Both the position numbers and the translations under genes were made by a program. A DNA stretch of 11,564 nucleotides from the NCBI GenBank assembly GCA_023554435.1, contig JAMJQV010000059.1, positions 1 through 11,564 on the forward strand. The letters run 5' to 3'. The notes under the pieces are model-generated. The model was not told the DNA's origin, made no database searches, and saw nothing but the letters and a program-made list of their open reading frames with translations. Numbering within the stretch: position 1 is the stretch's first letter; every line of letters starts with the position of its first letter. The DNA is from Gemmatimonadota bacterium (GTDB lineage: Bacteria > Gemmatimonadota > Gemmatimonadetes > Palauibacterales > Palauibacteraceae). This document shows, piece after piece, positions 1-7,306 of the stretch.

Positions 1-4
1 AGCC

Positions 5-217
5 GGCTCGTCCTCTCGGAGCGCGTCTCCGCAGCGCACCCCATCCGCATGAGTCCTCGGTCTTTACCGGAGCGCGTCTCCGCAGCGCAGCGAGGACCGT
101 CAGGATCAAGAGAAATGTCGCAGGTCAAGGCGCACGACGAGCGGCGACTGAGAAGCCACCCCATCCGCATGAGCGGGCTCGTCCTCTCGGAGCGCGTCTC
201 CGCAGCGTAGCGAGGAC
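5..217. repeat. Hairpin-forming intergenic repeat cluster
   Basis: A 19-bp core (GGAGCGCGTCTCCGCAGCG) occurs three times, at 18-36, 69-87 and 189-207. The first and third copies share a longer block (5-36 and 176-207, 32 bp). The second and third share a right flank ending in GCGAGGAC (to 97 and 217). A second motif, CACCCCATCCGCATGAG, occurs at 37-53 and 157-173. Copies 2 and 3 are bounded by inverted GTCCTC/GAGGAC arms (53-59 with 91-97; 181-186 with 212-217). The core contains CGGAG/CTCCG (188-192 with 198-202), so each can fold into a bulged hairpin. I see no gene in 1-241. It looks like a mosaic of a REP-like or small non-autonomous element downstream of imuB. The third hairpin could also help end imuAB transcription, but no T-run follows it. 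Confidence 0.7.
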
Positions 218-241
218 TAGCGCGAAGAGAGGGCGAAACGC

Positions 242-1693
242 TCAATCGTAGAAGCCGTGCAGCCACCACTTCGCCTCCTTCCCCTTCCCCCTCCCTCGCC
301 ACTCCCGATACAACCACAACAACTCCCCTTCTTCCGTGCAGGCCCGGTAGTATTCGCGTCGATACGGATCTTTCCACCAATCACCGGAAAGGCGCTCCGG
401 GCCCTCGGCCACGATCAGCGAACGACGTCCCGCGCGATCCCGAAGCTCACGGGGACAGCCTTTGCTGGCCCACACTTCCACCTCGACCGGTTCGGGCAGA
501 AGATGAAGCGTGCTCTCGAGCGACCCATCCGCAGACATGATCCGGCTCGTGCCCGGGGACGGATCGGAGCGCGCCTTCTCCTCTTCCGGTGTCTCTACGG
601 AAGCTGCTGCTCTCCATCGATTGCGAGACTCGGGTCGGTGAATCGCACGTGGATGGGGCCACGCCACGGCCTGTTCGCCCAGCCGGGCACGCAAACGCGA
701 AAGAGCGGCGGCAGCCGCCATCGGGTCACGCCAGTCGCCCGTGAAGAGATCTCCCTGGCGTGCACCCGGAGGCGCCGTCTCCTCCACCCGCAGCGTGATT
801 CCCTTTACCGGAGCCGCCAGGCAACCGTTCGAGTCCACTGCGCGCTCCAGGGCCGCGCGACACAGGTCGTACAGCAGGTCCTCCCGTCTCGTCGCACGTG
901 CAGGAAGCACTCTTGCCCGCTGTGTGGCAGCGGATCCGTCCAGTTCCAGCTCGAGTGAAAGACGGGAAGCACACCGTCCCACGCGCAGCAGATCGGAGCA
1001 TACCCTGTGCAGGAGGTGACGAAGCACGAACAGCAGCGGCTCCAGTGTGACGGCTGCCCCATCCAGTTCGAGAGAGGATTCGGGGAGTTCGTCCGTGGTG
1101 AGAGAGCGGAAGGTTCGATCGTCTTCCGCACAGGCCCACCGATGCGCCTGCACACCGGAAGGACCGAATCGGACTTCCAGCTCGCTCCGGTCCCGAAGAG
1201 CCAGTTCCCCTACACGGTGGAATCCCAGCGTCCGCAGCGTTTCACGCAGTTCGTCCGAGAGCGGCAGGGCCGAGAGCGGCAGGGGGTACAGGAAAGCCGG
1301 GCCGGCCCCCGGAGACACGATGATCGTGGATTCCTCGTGCACGACACCTCGGGGAAAAGCCGAAATATCAGCAATGTCCGACTTCCGGCCTTCCAGGTGT
1401 CTGGCCAGCATCGCCGCGGCATCGGCCACAACCGCTACGTCCGCCACACCGATCCAGGCCCTGCTGAACCCCGCCTGCAGCACGGCTTCCCGAAGCGCCT
1501 GGACCAGGGCCGACTCTCCCCCCCTTCGGTTCCATCCTCGCGCGTCTACCCGGCAGACTCCCGGGCCCACCGGGGCTACACGGGGTGACCCGACCAGCAA
1601 CGCCGTCGCGAGGCGGGTTCCTCCCGGATCGTTGGAGCGTGCGGGATTTTCAGCCGTGAGAACGGTAGCTACACGAGATGGGGCCCTGCTCAA
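242..1693 (-). CDS. imuB: ImuB-like inactive Y-family polymerase of the SOS mutasome, N-terminally short
   Basis: ImuB is the catalytically dead Y-family scaffold that connects ImuA, the beta clamp and DnaE2 during mutagenic translesion synthesis. The 483-aa product starts with a TTG at 1693 that overlaps the imuA stop (TTGA); an in-frame stop at 1724-1726 prevents a longer start. Visible parts are a palm remnant around residues 35-110 (SPRVAPVGPG...VDARG), a thumb-like helix-hairpin-helix at 140-193 (LRTLGFHRVGELA, RFG), a little-finger region at about 200-305, a putative clamp-binding QGDLF at 313-317, and an ImuB-type C-terminus at 427-483 (AEGPERL, WWKDPYRREYYR, ending WWLHGFYD). Family members normally carry some 90-100 more residues at the N-terminus, covering the first palm strand and fingers. 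Here that space is imuA coding sequence, so the protein is genuinely short or the junction is rearranged. It ends beside the repeat cluster; dnaE2 is not in view. Confidence 0.85.
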   Translation of the reverse strand: MSRAPSRVATVLTAENPARSNDPGGTRLATALLVGSPRVAPVGPGVCRVDARGWNRRGGESALVQALREAVLQAGFSRAWIGVADVAVVADAAAMLARHLEGRKSDIADISAFPRGVVHEESTIIVSPGAGPAFLYPLPLSALPLSDELRETLRTLGFHRVGELALRDRSELEVRFGPSGVQAHRWACAEDDRTFRSLTTDELPESSLELDGAAVTLEPLLFVLRHLLHRVCSDLLRVGRCASRLSLELELDGSAATQRARVLPARATRREDLLYDLCRAALERAVDSNGCLAAPVKGITLRVEETAPPGARQGDLFTGDWRDPMAAAAALSRLRARLGEQAVAWPHPRAIHRPESRNRWRAAASVETPEEEKARSDPSPGTSRIMSADGSLESTLHLLPEPVEVEVWASKGCPRELRDRAGRRSLIVAEGPERLSGDWWKDPYRREYYRACTEEGELLWLYREWRGRGKGKEAKWWLHGFYD

Positions 1694-2406
1694 GTCGCCG
1701 GCCCTTTCCGGTCTCGAGCCGGATCAGGTCCCCAGGCAGGAGACACCGGGCAGAGAAGCGGCACTTCCACCGCCCCCCGTTTTCCTACACGTACCCAGAT
1801 GGGTCGAACGGAAGGAAGAAAGGGCCCGAACTTCTCCTGTACGGATTCCACTCGACCCGCACGAAAAGACAGACGGAGGGCGGCCATCGGAACGTGCCCC
1901 ACCGTCAGAAAAACGGCGTTGGCCTCCTCGGCCAGGCGCTGCAGACGGATCGTCACGGCTCGTCGCAGCAGAGGATCACCTTCTTCGGATACCGTGGCGT
2001 GCGTGGATGCCAGGAGTGCCACGGCCCCGAACGCGCCACTTCGGAGGATGAGGTCCGCACACCATGCGGCCTCGGATGGGTCCGGGGGACGAATGACCCA
2101 GAATCTTCCCTCTCCCGCAATCAGGCCGACCCAATCCGGCGCATACAGGGAACGAGCCGGATCGATGAGAGCGATCGACTCGCCGGTCGCTCGCAGACTG
2201 GCCATAGCGGCCCGAAGCAGCGATGTCTTGCCACTCGACCGGGGACCCAGCCATTCGACCACCTGGCCACGGGGCAGCCCTCCCCCGGGCAATAACGTAT
2301 CCAGGGAAGAAACACCCGTGGGAACGGAACCGCCCGGACCGCGTGGTATCGATTCGATCCGTTCAATCTGCCGTTCCAACTCCACGATGGCCGCCGAGCG
2401 CCGCAT
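1690..2406 (-). CDS. imuA: ImuA-like RecA-fold ATPase of the SOS mutasome
   Basis: This 238-aa protein has the layout of ImuA, the RecA/SulA-like partner of ImuB in damage-induced mutagenesis. Residues 28-50 (VPTGVSSLDTLLPGGGLPRG) match the RecA-fold lead-in, followed by a Walker A loop GPRSSGKTS at 54-62. The Walker B strand region is around 127-136 (FGAVALLAST) and lacks an obvious acidic end. A second core strand region follows at 163-182 (NAVFLTVGHVPMAALRLSF). The tail after about 205 is the variable, proline-rich C-terminus common in this family. The ATG at 2406 has a good ribosome site (GGGAG, 2417-2413, six bases upstream). The stop overlaps the imuB start, so the two are probably translationally coupled. 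RadA or RecA paralogues were considered, but the length and the adjacent imuB favour ImuA. Confidence 0.85.
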   Translation of the reverse strand: MRRSAAIVELERQIERIESIPRGPGGSVPTGVSSLDTLLPGGGLPRGQVVEWLGPRSSGKTSLLRAAMASLRATGESIALIDPARSLYAPDWVGLIAGEGRFWVIRPPDPSEAAWCADLILRSGAFGAVALLASTHATVSEEGDPLLRRAVTIRLQRLAEEANAVFLTVGHVPMAALRLSFRAGRVESVQEKFGPFLPSVRPIWVRVGKRGAVEVPLLCPVSPAWGPDPARDRKGPAT

Positions 2407-2423
2407 CTCCCTCTCCCGCGAAT

Positions 2424-2441
2424 ACCGAACAAAAACCGAAA
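2424..2441 (-). promoter_or_regulatory. Candidate LexA-type direct-repeat operator of imuAB
   Basis: On the minus strand TTCGGT occurs twice, exactly 11 bp apart (2440-2435 and 2429-2424). The same bases read TTTC-N7-GTTC (2441-2427), one mismatch from the GTTC-N7-GTTC LexA box known from alphaproteobacteria. It lies just past the predicted -10 of imuA, where a repressor would block initiation. SOS control of imuA is expected from the family. The LexA specificity of this organism is unknown, so the assignment is inferred. Confidence 0.4.
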
Positions 2442-2450
2442 GTAAAGAAG

Positions 2451-2480
2451 ATGATACAACACCGCCCTCGTGGCCGGCAA
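2451..2480 (-). promoter_or_regulatory. Predicted sigma70 promoter of imuAB
   Basis: TTGCCG (2480-2475) and TATCAT (2456-2451) are separated by 18 bp on the minus strand, matching 4/6 and 5/6 of the -35 and -10 consensus. The predicted start near 2444 leaves a leader of about 38 nt before the imuA ATG. The -35 sits in the loop of the upstream terminator hairpin. Confidence 0.45.
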
Positions 2481-2496
2481 GGTCACACGAGGGCGG
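2462..2496 (-). terminator. Hairpin terminator of the minus-strand envelope operon
   Basis: CCGCCCTCGTG (2462-2472) and CACGAGGGCGG (2486-2496) form a perfect 11-bp, GC-rich stem with a 13-nt loop. It lies 33 bp past the stop of the TPR/barrel gene. On the minus strand it is followed by a T-rich stretch (TGTTGTATCATCTTCTTTACTTTC), which is consistent with intrinsic termination although the T-run is broken. It separates the envelope operon from imuA. Confidence 0.65.
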
Positions 2497-2528
2497 CTAG
2501 TGCATCACTGAGTGAAGAGAGACTCCGG

Positions 2529-4922
2529 TCAGTTCGGCTGCCTGACGCCGAATCGGAGCCCCAGTCCGAACTTCCAGAAGGAAGGCAGCCCGGGCGGTGT
2601 CTGGTACTCCACGAAACTGTCGATCGCGAACGTCTGGCTGAAGGCGTACCAGAGTCGCATCGATGCATCCCACAGACTCCCGCTGAGCTCATCAGAAATG
2701 TCATTGCTCACATTCCCATAGAACACCGCGGGTTCGACGCCGAGACCCGATTCAGCCTCGAAGCGCGTGGCCAGACCTACCCGAAACTCCTTGGAGGGTA
2801 CCCGGTTCGGCACGCCCTCCGGCACCCCGGAGAGGCCGGATCCGAAGTAATCACCGTACGAGATGCTGGGCTTCACCACGGTTGAGGATCCCGCCGAGAT
2901 TCCCCCCTCTGCGAACAACACCCAGTCGTCCCGATCGAACCAGTGCCCCAGCCAACCGCCCAGCTTGAACCAGCCTCCCGACTCGAATCCGAACGTCTGG
3001 TCCAGCGTCCAGGTGGTCTGGATGGTGCCGTTCACCGGCTCTTTTCTGCGCCCGAACTCGAACGATGTGCGGCTGGCCCTGTTGGCCCCGTAGCTGTAGC
3101 CCAGGCCACCGTACATGCCCTCGATGTCATCCTGGCCGCGCACGAGATACGGGTGACGGAAACTCAGCATGTTGTCGAAAGCCAGCCAGAACTCGAATCC
3201 GGCGCCGGGAGCAAGTCTTACTTCGGCCCACCGGAACCCTGGATCCCGGCCGTTGTCGTTCGTGTAGCCGCCCCACAGGTCCGCTTCGAACAGCAGGGGG
3301 TTCTGGCTCAGCCGATCGAGTCCCCGCAGGGCCTCTTCGTTCGCGGGATCCAGATCGAGGGCCCGCTCATACGCCTCCCGCGCCCCGCTCTCCTGCCCGA
3401 GACGGGCCCGGGCCGTCCCCAATCCAACCCACGAGTCCACGTCAGTCCGGTTTTGCGTGAGCGCGAGATCGAACCAGCGGGCTGCCTCGCCGTTGTCTCC
3501 CGCCCCGAGGCTGGCCCGCGCCATACCGACCTGGGCATCACGGCGCGACGGCTCCATCCTCAGGACCGCCCGGTAGCGCTCCACAGCCTCTGCGTACTGT
3601 CCCTCGGCCGCATAGGTGTCGGCCACGCCGGTGGCTGCGGCCAGGTTGGACGGATCGGCTTCCACGACCTGCGAGTACAGTTCCCGCGCCCCCGCCGCAT
3701 CGCCCGCCTCGATCAACACCGCCGCCTGCACGAGGGCCGCCTGCATGGCGGCAACGGTCATTCCTCCTACCGTGATCGGGAAGGCAAACACGCGGCTCAC
3801 TTCTCCGGCTACAGCCGTCACCGTGGTCTCCGCGCCGCGAGCGCCCATCGTCACCATCGTGCTGGCCTGGCCCCCGTCGTCCGTCAGGGCCATCTCCGGA
3901 CTCACCCGGCCGTTATCCGCCGAGAAACGCACCTCTACGTTCCGGGTCGGGGCGCCGGCAACATCCATCACCGCCACGACGAGCGGCAGGGGAAGAACCG
4001 AATTGGCATCCGCCGCCTGGTCATCTCCGGAGATCGCTACGAGCCGAGCCACGGCGGCGGCGGGCCGCGCCACTCCGCTGGAGCCCAGAACCTGCCCCCC
4101 GGACATGAACACCAGTCGATTGTCGCCGCCGAGGAGCGATGCGACGACTTCGAACTCGAGCGCTCCTTCGGCCGACGTACGTCCCGAAGCGAGAGCCGTA
4201 CCACTCTCGGAGCCCGCCCGCATCTCCAGCGGCACGTCGGCGACCGCGTTGCCAAACCGGTCCTGGACCACGACTCGAAGCAGCCCCGGCGTGTCTTCGT
4301 CAACGAGTGCCAGCGGATCGGGGCTGATCGCCACCCGTACGGGAGCCCCCGGGGCCACCCGGAGAGTGACGGCTCTCGAGCCGCCGACCGTCACATTGCC
4401 GGCCAACGTCAGGTTGAACGTCCCGGCCCGATTCCCCACGGGAAAGACGAACGCGCCCCGACCGTTCTCGTCCGTAACCGCCCTCGCATCGGAACCCTCG
4501 ACGAGCGCACCGCTGCCGACGAGTTGCAGCCGCAACCCACTCTCTCCGGTCGCGCCCCGGTTCACGGTCACCGGGATCTGCACCGTGTCGCCAGCGGACA
4601 CGTCGAAAATCCGCCGGCTCATGCTGAACTGAAGAGCCGGCGCGGCCACCGGCGGCGGAACTGCCGCGCAACCCTCGATCGCCGTCATCACGGCTTCGTC
4701 CGCTCCCAACGCCCGAAAATCGGTCCGGTCCCGTGCGGTCGGGGCGAACGACAGGCAGCTCTGCCTGATGATCCCCGCCACCTCCGCCTTCGTATAGGTA
4801 GTCCCCGTCAGGAGGCGGATGATGTCGCTCTTCTGCAGAGGTTCCGCTTCCTGTGCGCCGATCGTCGGAGGCGCAAGGAGAAGCACCACGAGCGCGGCGA
4901 CGAACGTGACGAGTCGGTGCAT
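2529..4922 (-). CDS. Outer-membrane protein with Ig-like, TPR and beta-barrel domains
   Basis: The 797-aa product begins with a Sec signal peptide (hydrophobic 4-19, likely cleavage near IGA-Q at 24). Residues 28-85 form a small helical domain (KSDIIRLL...GADEAVMTAI) with two cysteines. Three Ig-like beta-sandwich domains follow at about 99-191, 195-287 and 292-384, resembling Big/filamin-type repeats (VVVQDRFGNAV; MDVAGAPTRNVEVRFSADNG). Four TPRs occupy 395-530. About 250 residues of alternating aromatic strands (544-797) look like an outer-membrane barrel, ending FGLGLRFGVRQPN rather than in a terminal Phe. TPR-barrel fusions such as PgaA, BcsC or YaiO-type proteins are known in polysaccharide export; the Ig array is unusual there, so the function is open. 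Start: GAGGA eight bases upstream favours ATG 4922; ATG 4937 (ATGA overlap with the upstream stop) and GTG 4952 are alternatives. It is the last gene of the operon. Confidence 0.8.
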   Translation of the reverse strand: MHRLVTFVAALVVLLLAPPTIGAQEAEPLQKSDIIRLLTGTTYTKAEVAGIIRQSCLSFAPTARDRTDFRALGADEAVMTAIEGCAAVPPPVAAPALQFSMSRRIFDVSAGDTVQIPVTVNRGATGESGLRLQLVGSGALVEGSDARAVTDENGRGAFVFPVGNRAGTFNLTLAGNVTVGGSRAVTLRVAPGAPVRVAISPDPLALVDEDTPGLLRVVVQDRFGNAVADVPLEMRAGSESGTALASGRTSAEGALEFEVVASLLGGDNRLVFMSGGQVLGSSGVARPAAAVARLVAISGDDQAADANSVLPLPLVVAVMDVAGAPTRNVEVRFSADNGRVSPEMALTDDGGQASTMVTMGARGAETTVTAVAGEVSRVFAFPITVGGMTVAAMQAALVQAAVLIEAGDAAGARELYSQVVEADPSNLAAATGVADTYAAEGQYAEAVERYRAVLRMEPSRRDAQVGMARASLGAGDNGEAARWFDLALTQNRTDVDSWVGLGTARARLGQESGAREAYERALDLDPANEEALRGLDRLSQNPLLFEADLWGGYTNDNGRDPGFRWAEVRLAPGAGFEFWLAFDNMLSFRHPYLVRGQDDIEGMYGGLGYSYGANRASRTSFEFGRRKEPVNGTIQTTWTLDQTFGFESGGWFKLGGWLGHWFDRDDWVLFAEGGISAGSSTVVKPSISYGDYFGSGLSGVPEGVPNRVPSKEFRVGLATRFEAESGLGVEPAVFYGNVSNDISDELSGSLWDASMRLWYAFSQTFAIDSFVEYQTPPGLPSFWKFGLGLRFGVRQPN

Positions 4923-4930
4923 GGACTGAG

Positions 4931-4935
4931 TCCTC
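4931..4935 (-). promoter_or_regulatory. Ribosome site deciding the start of the TPR/barrel gene
   Basis: GAGGA (minus strand, 4935-4931) lies eight bases before ATG 4922 and overlaps the stop of the upstream JAMM gene. The earlier ATG 4937 and GTG 4952 have no comparable site. The layout implies coupled translation of the two genes. Confidence 0.55.
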
Positions 4936-6211
4936 ATTCGGGGCGTGGACACCCGGAGGCGTCGAAGTGCTGGTTGAGCCGGTTCATGTCTTCCACCAGG
5001 CGCTCGTACTCAGCGTCGAGTGCTTCGTCCATCGCCGATCCGAGCCCGGCGTATGCCCCGGCCATCGTGATGAAGAAGTCGTCCGCTGTCGCATAGCCTC
5101 CAGCCAGCATCTCACATCCGATGCGGCCGAGATCGAAGTCCTGCTGCCTTTCCCCGTAGCGGAGCATGGCTTCCTCCAACTCGGTCGAGGCGTCCAGGAA
5201 ACGCTGCACTTCGGCCGGGACCTGTGGTGGAGGCTGCTCCACTGGAGCCGGCGCCACCGGTGGGGGCTCTCCGCCGGACCTGAAGATCTGCAACCCTCCC
5301 AGGTATCCACCGACCATGACCGCCACGACGGCGAAGAGCCAGACGATGGTCCGGCGCCGCACGGGCAGCCTGGGATACATGCGATCGGCCTGGTTGTCCG
5401 CAAGCACGAGCGTCACGGACGATGCGCCGGCGTCGACCGTCGGCTGTACCGTGACGAGCGGCGGGGTTTCCGGGCCCGCCGGCTCCCCCGTCTCAGCCGA
5501 TTCGGGTTGGACTTCCCGGTCGGCGGTGTAGTTCTTCCAGCGGACGGCCGTCGGAAACGGGCCTGAAGCCGGAATGTCCTCCACGGCCAACAGTTCGCGG
5601 AAGCACGCCAACTCCGTTTCGACCTCGCCCTCTGCGGAGGGGCGGAACACAGCGCCCATGGGCCTGGCCGGATCCGGAACCACCAGCACGGAGCACTGCC
5701 ATGGCTGGCCGAAGTACCGGTCGTTCATCTCCCGGTCACCTTCCGAGAGCATCAGCCCGAGAAGATAGTGCGTGTGGTACCAGCCGATCAGCGCCCCACC
5801 GTGCTCACGGAACTCTTCCTGGGAATCCGCCCACGCCCGCAGGAGAAACGGGTCCGGCGCATCTTCTGATATGGGCTCGTCCTTCGCGATGACCCTGTCG
5901 ACCACGGCGTAGTGGACACCCGACTCGGGACACCGATACAGATTCCCGAGGAGAAAGCCGAAGCGAGGCTGCCTCCCTTCAACGTCCGCGTGCCTGTTGA
6001 TCTGCCGAAGGGCGGACCGGGCAAAGAACAACTCGTATGGCCCCGACTCTGCGGGCCCGGTGGGATCCCCTGGGTCGCGGATGGGCGACCAAAGAACGGA
6101 CCGATCAACGGGCAGAGAGGCCCGGTGGTGCCGAACCGGCTCATCCCCCCCTCCGGGTCCGCCAGCAGCGTGCCGAAGGGGCGTGTCGCCCGATTTCATC
6201 CCGTCAGTCAT
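4934..6211 (-). CDS. Membrane-anchored JAMM/MPN-domain protein
   Basis: The 425-aa protein carries a JAB1/MPN (JAMM) domain at about 60-195. The zinc motif HxH-x7-SxxD is intact: H146, H148, S156 and D159, within GWYHTH...LSEGD. JAMM enzymes cleave isopeptide or peptide bonds next to ubiquitin-like tails, or small-molecule conjugates. The usual catalytic Glu three residues before the glycine of the GxLxG strand (G85-G89 here) is not in place: P82 occupies it, with E78 the nearest candidate. A linker (about 200-283) leads to one transmembrane helix at 288-310, preceded by RRR, which predicts the JAMM domain in the cytoplasm. The C-terminal 115 residues would be periplasmic: a proline-rich stalk, then helices with two cysteines (C366, C421). 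The start lies 10 bp after the SH3b gene; GAGAG precedes the ATG. No ubiquitin-like protein, E1 or E2 is nearby, so the substrate is unknown. Confidence 0.8.
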   Translation of the reverse strand: MTDGMKSGDTPLRHAAGGPGGGDEPVRHHRASLPVDRSVLWSPIRDPGDPTGPAESGPYELFFARSALRQINRHADVEGRQPRFGFLLGNLYRCPESGVHYAVVDRVIAKDEPISEDAPDPFLLRAWADSQEEFREHGGALIGWYHTHYLLGLMLSEGDREMNDRYFGQPWQCSVLVVPDPARPMGAVFRPSAEGEVETELACFRELLAVEDIPASGPFPTAVRWKNYTADREVQPESAETGEPAGPETPPLVTVQPTVDAGASSVTLVLADNQADRMYPRLPVRRRTIVWLFAVVAVMVGGYLGGLQIFRSGGEPPPVAPAPVEQPPPQVPAEVQRFLDASTELEEAMLRYGERQQDFDLGRIGCEMLAGGYATADDFFITMAGAYAGLGSAMDEALDAEYERLVEDMNRLNQHFDASGCPRPE

Positions 6212-6221
6212 TCGCGCACTC

Positions 6222-7262
6222 TCAGTTCAGCGCGATGAGGTCGAGTACCGGAACACCCATCAATGCCGACCGGCCGGTGCGAACCCTTCCCACCACTTCG
6301 ATCATCTGCAGCGGGCGCAGGCCCTCTGCTTCGAGCAACAGCTCCGGTGGTACGGCCACATAGACGAACCCCTGCTCACCATCGGAGGCACGCGCCAGGA
6401 TGAATGGTTCGCCTTCGTAGAAGTCCGCTCGCGTCGGCTCCGCACGCTCGACCGAGACGAACTGCAGTCGCCAGCGAACCTGGCGCCCACGATACTGGTC
6501 CGGATTCGCTGTGACATCGGCCGAACTCAGATCTTCACTGGCCATGGCCGAGTCGGCGGGAAGAGTCGAGGGCACCCAGACCCACCCCTCCAACCGCACC
6601 CGGGCCCAGCTTCCCTGGCGGGCGAGGACCTCCAGATCCGCGTCGGGTTGGAGGGCCGCAAGCGTGTCCCCCGATGGTGAAACGTGCAACTGCACACCCT
6701 CGCCCGAGACGAGGATACGATCCGGCAACTCGGCCGGGCTCGGCGGGGCTTCTTCCTGCGCAGGAGGATCGGCGGAGGCCGTGGCCTCCGTTGGAGCCAC
6801 CCCGCCCCCTCCGCCCTCTACCTCGACGGCGGACTCCGACCACACCCAGGCGGTTCTGCGAATACGTGTCCAGTTCCCCTGTCGCTCGATCCGGTCCAGC
6901 AGCATGCCCCGCAGCATGCGGGCGACCCGTCGGGCCTCGGCCTGCGGAGCCTCGCGGAGGTTCTCGCCGCCCGGGTTGGAGACGATCAGATCGAAACCGT
7001 CGCGATCGGTGTCCGAAACAGAAGGACTCCAGACCCACCCTTCAAGGGTCGCACGAATCCAGCGGCCCTGACGCGACTCCACGTCGAGGACCGCTCCCTC
7101 GAACACCGTGGCGAGCCGATTGCTGCTCGTCACTCGAGGTTCCTTCCGGAAGTTCTCCTCCGGAACGGATATGCGCACGGACTGGCCGATCGCCGGGTCA
7201 GCGGACCCTGCGATCAAGCCAAACACCAGCAGCGACAAGACGACAATTCCTCGCGTCGACAT
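6222..7262 (-). CDS. Secreted triple-SH3b protein with C-terminal OB-like domain
   Basis: I place the start at ATG 7262, because a clear Sec signal peptide follows at once (MSTRGIVVLSLLVFGLIAG, cleavage near AIGQ, residue 27). The frame stays open upstream to 7535, but that part is low-complexity shadow sequence crossing the divergent promoter. The ribosome site is weak. The 346-aa product has three bacterial SH3 repeats at about 29-82, 90-145 and 182-233. Each ends in a matching signature: RQGRWIRATLEGWVW, RQGNWTRIRRTAWVW and RQGSWARVRLEGWVW. An acidic, proline/alanine-rich linker (147-180) separates the second and third. The C-terminal 245-346 (RGRQVRWRLQ, FYEGEPFILA, VVGRV) looks like a beta-rich OB-type domain. 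SH3b domains commonly bind peptidoglycan, so a periplasmic wall-binding role is inferred. It is the first gene of the operon with the JAMM and TPR/barrel genes. Confidence 0.75.
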   Translation of the reverse strand: MSTRGIVVLSLLVFGLIAGSADPAIGQSVRISVPEENFRKEPRVTSSNRLATVFEGAVLDVESRQGRWIRATLEGWVWSPSVSDTDRDGFDLIVSNPGGENLREAPQAEARRVARMLRGMLLDRIERQGNWTRIRRTAWVWSESAVEVEGGGGGVAPTEATASADPPAQEEAPPSPAELPDRILVSGEGVQLHVSPSGDTLAALQPDADLEVLARQGSWARVRLEGWVWVPSTLPADSAMASEDLSSADVTANPDQYRGRQVRWRLQFVSVERAEPTRADFYEGEPFILARASDGEQGFVYVAVPPELLLEAEGLRPLQMIEVVGRVRTGRSALMGVPVLDLIALN

Positions 7263-7306
7263 CCGAACTGGAAATGGGAGGGTTCGGCCTCTACATTGGC
7301 CACCTT

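Noticed and set aside
1..217. CRISPR array
   Set aside because: Repeats are irregularly spaced, partly truncated and contain their own inverted borders. There are no uniform spacers and no cas genes.
2943..5096. Long plus-strand open frame (717 codons) opposite the TPR/barrel gene
   Set aside because: Its translation is Arg/His/Pro-rich with no domain, and the minus strand encodes a clear signal peptide, Ig, TPR and barrel protein. It is a high-GC antisense shadow.
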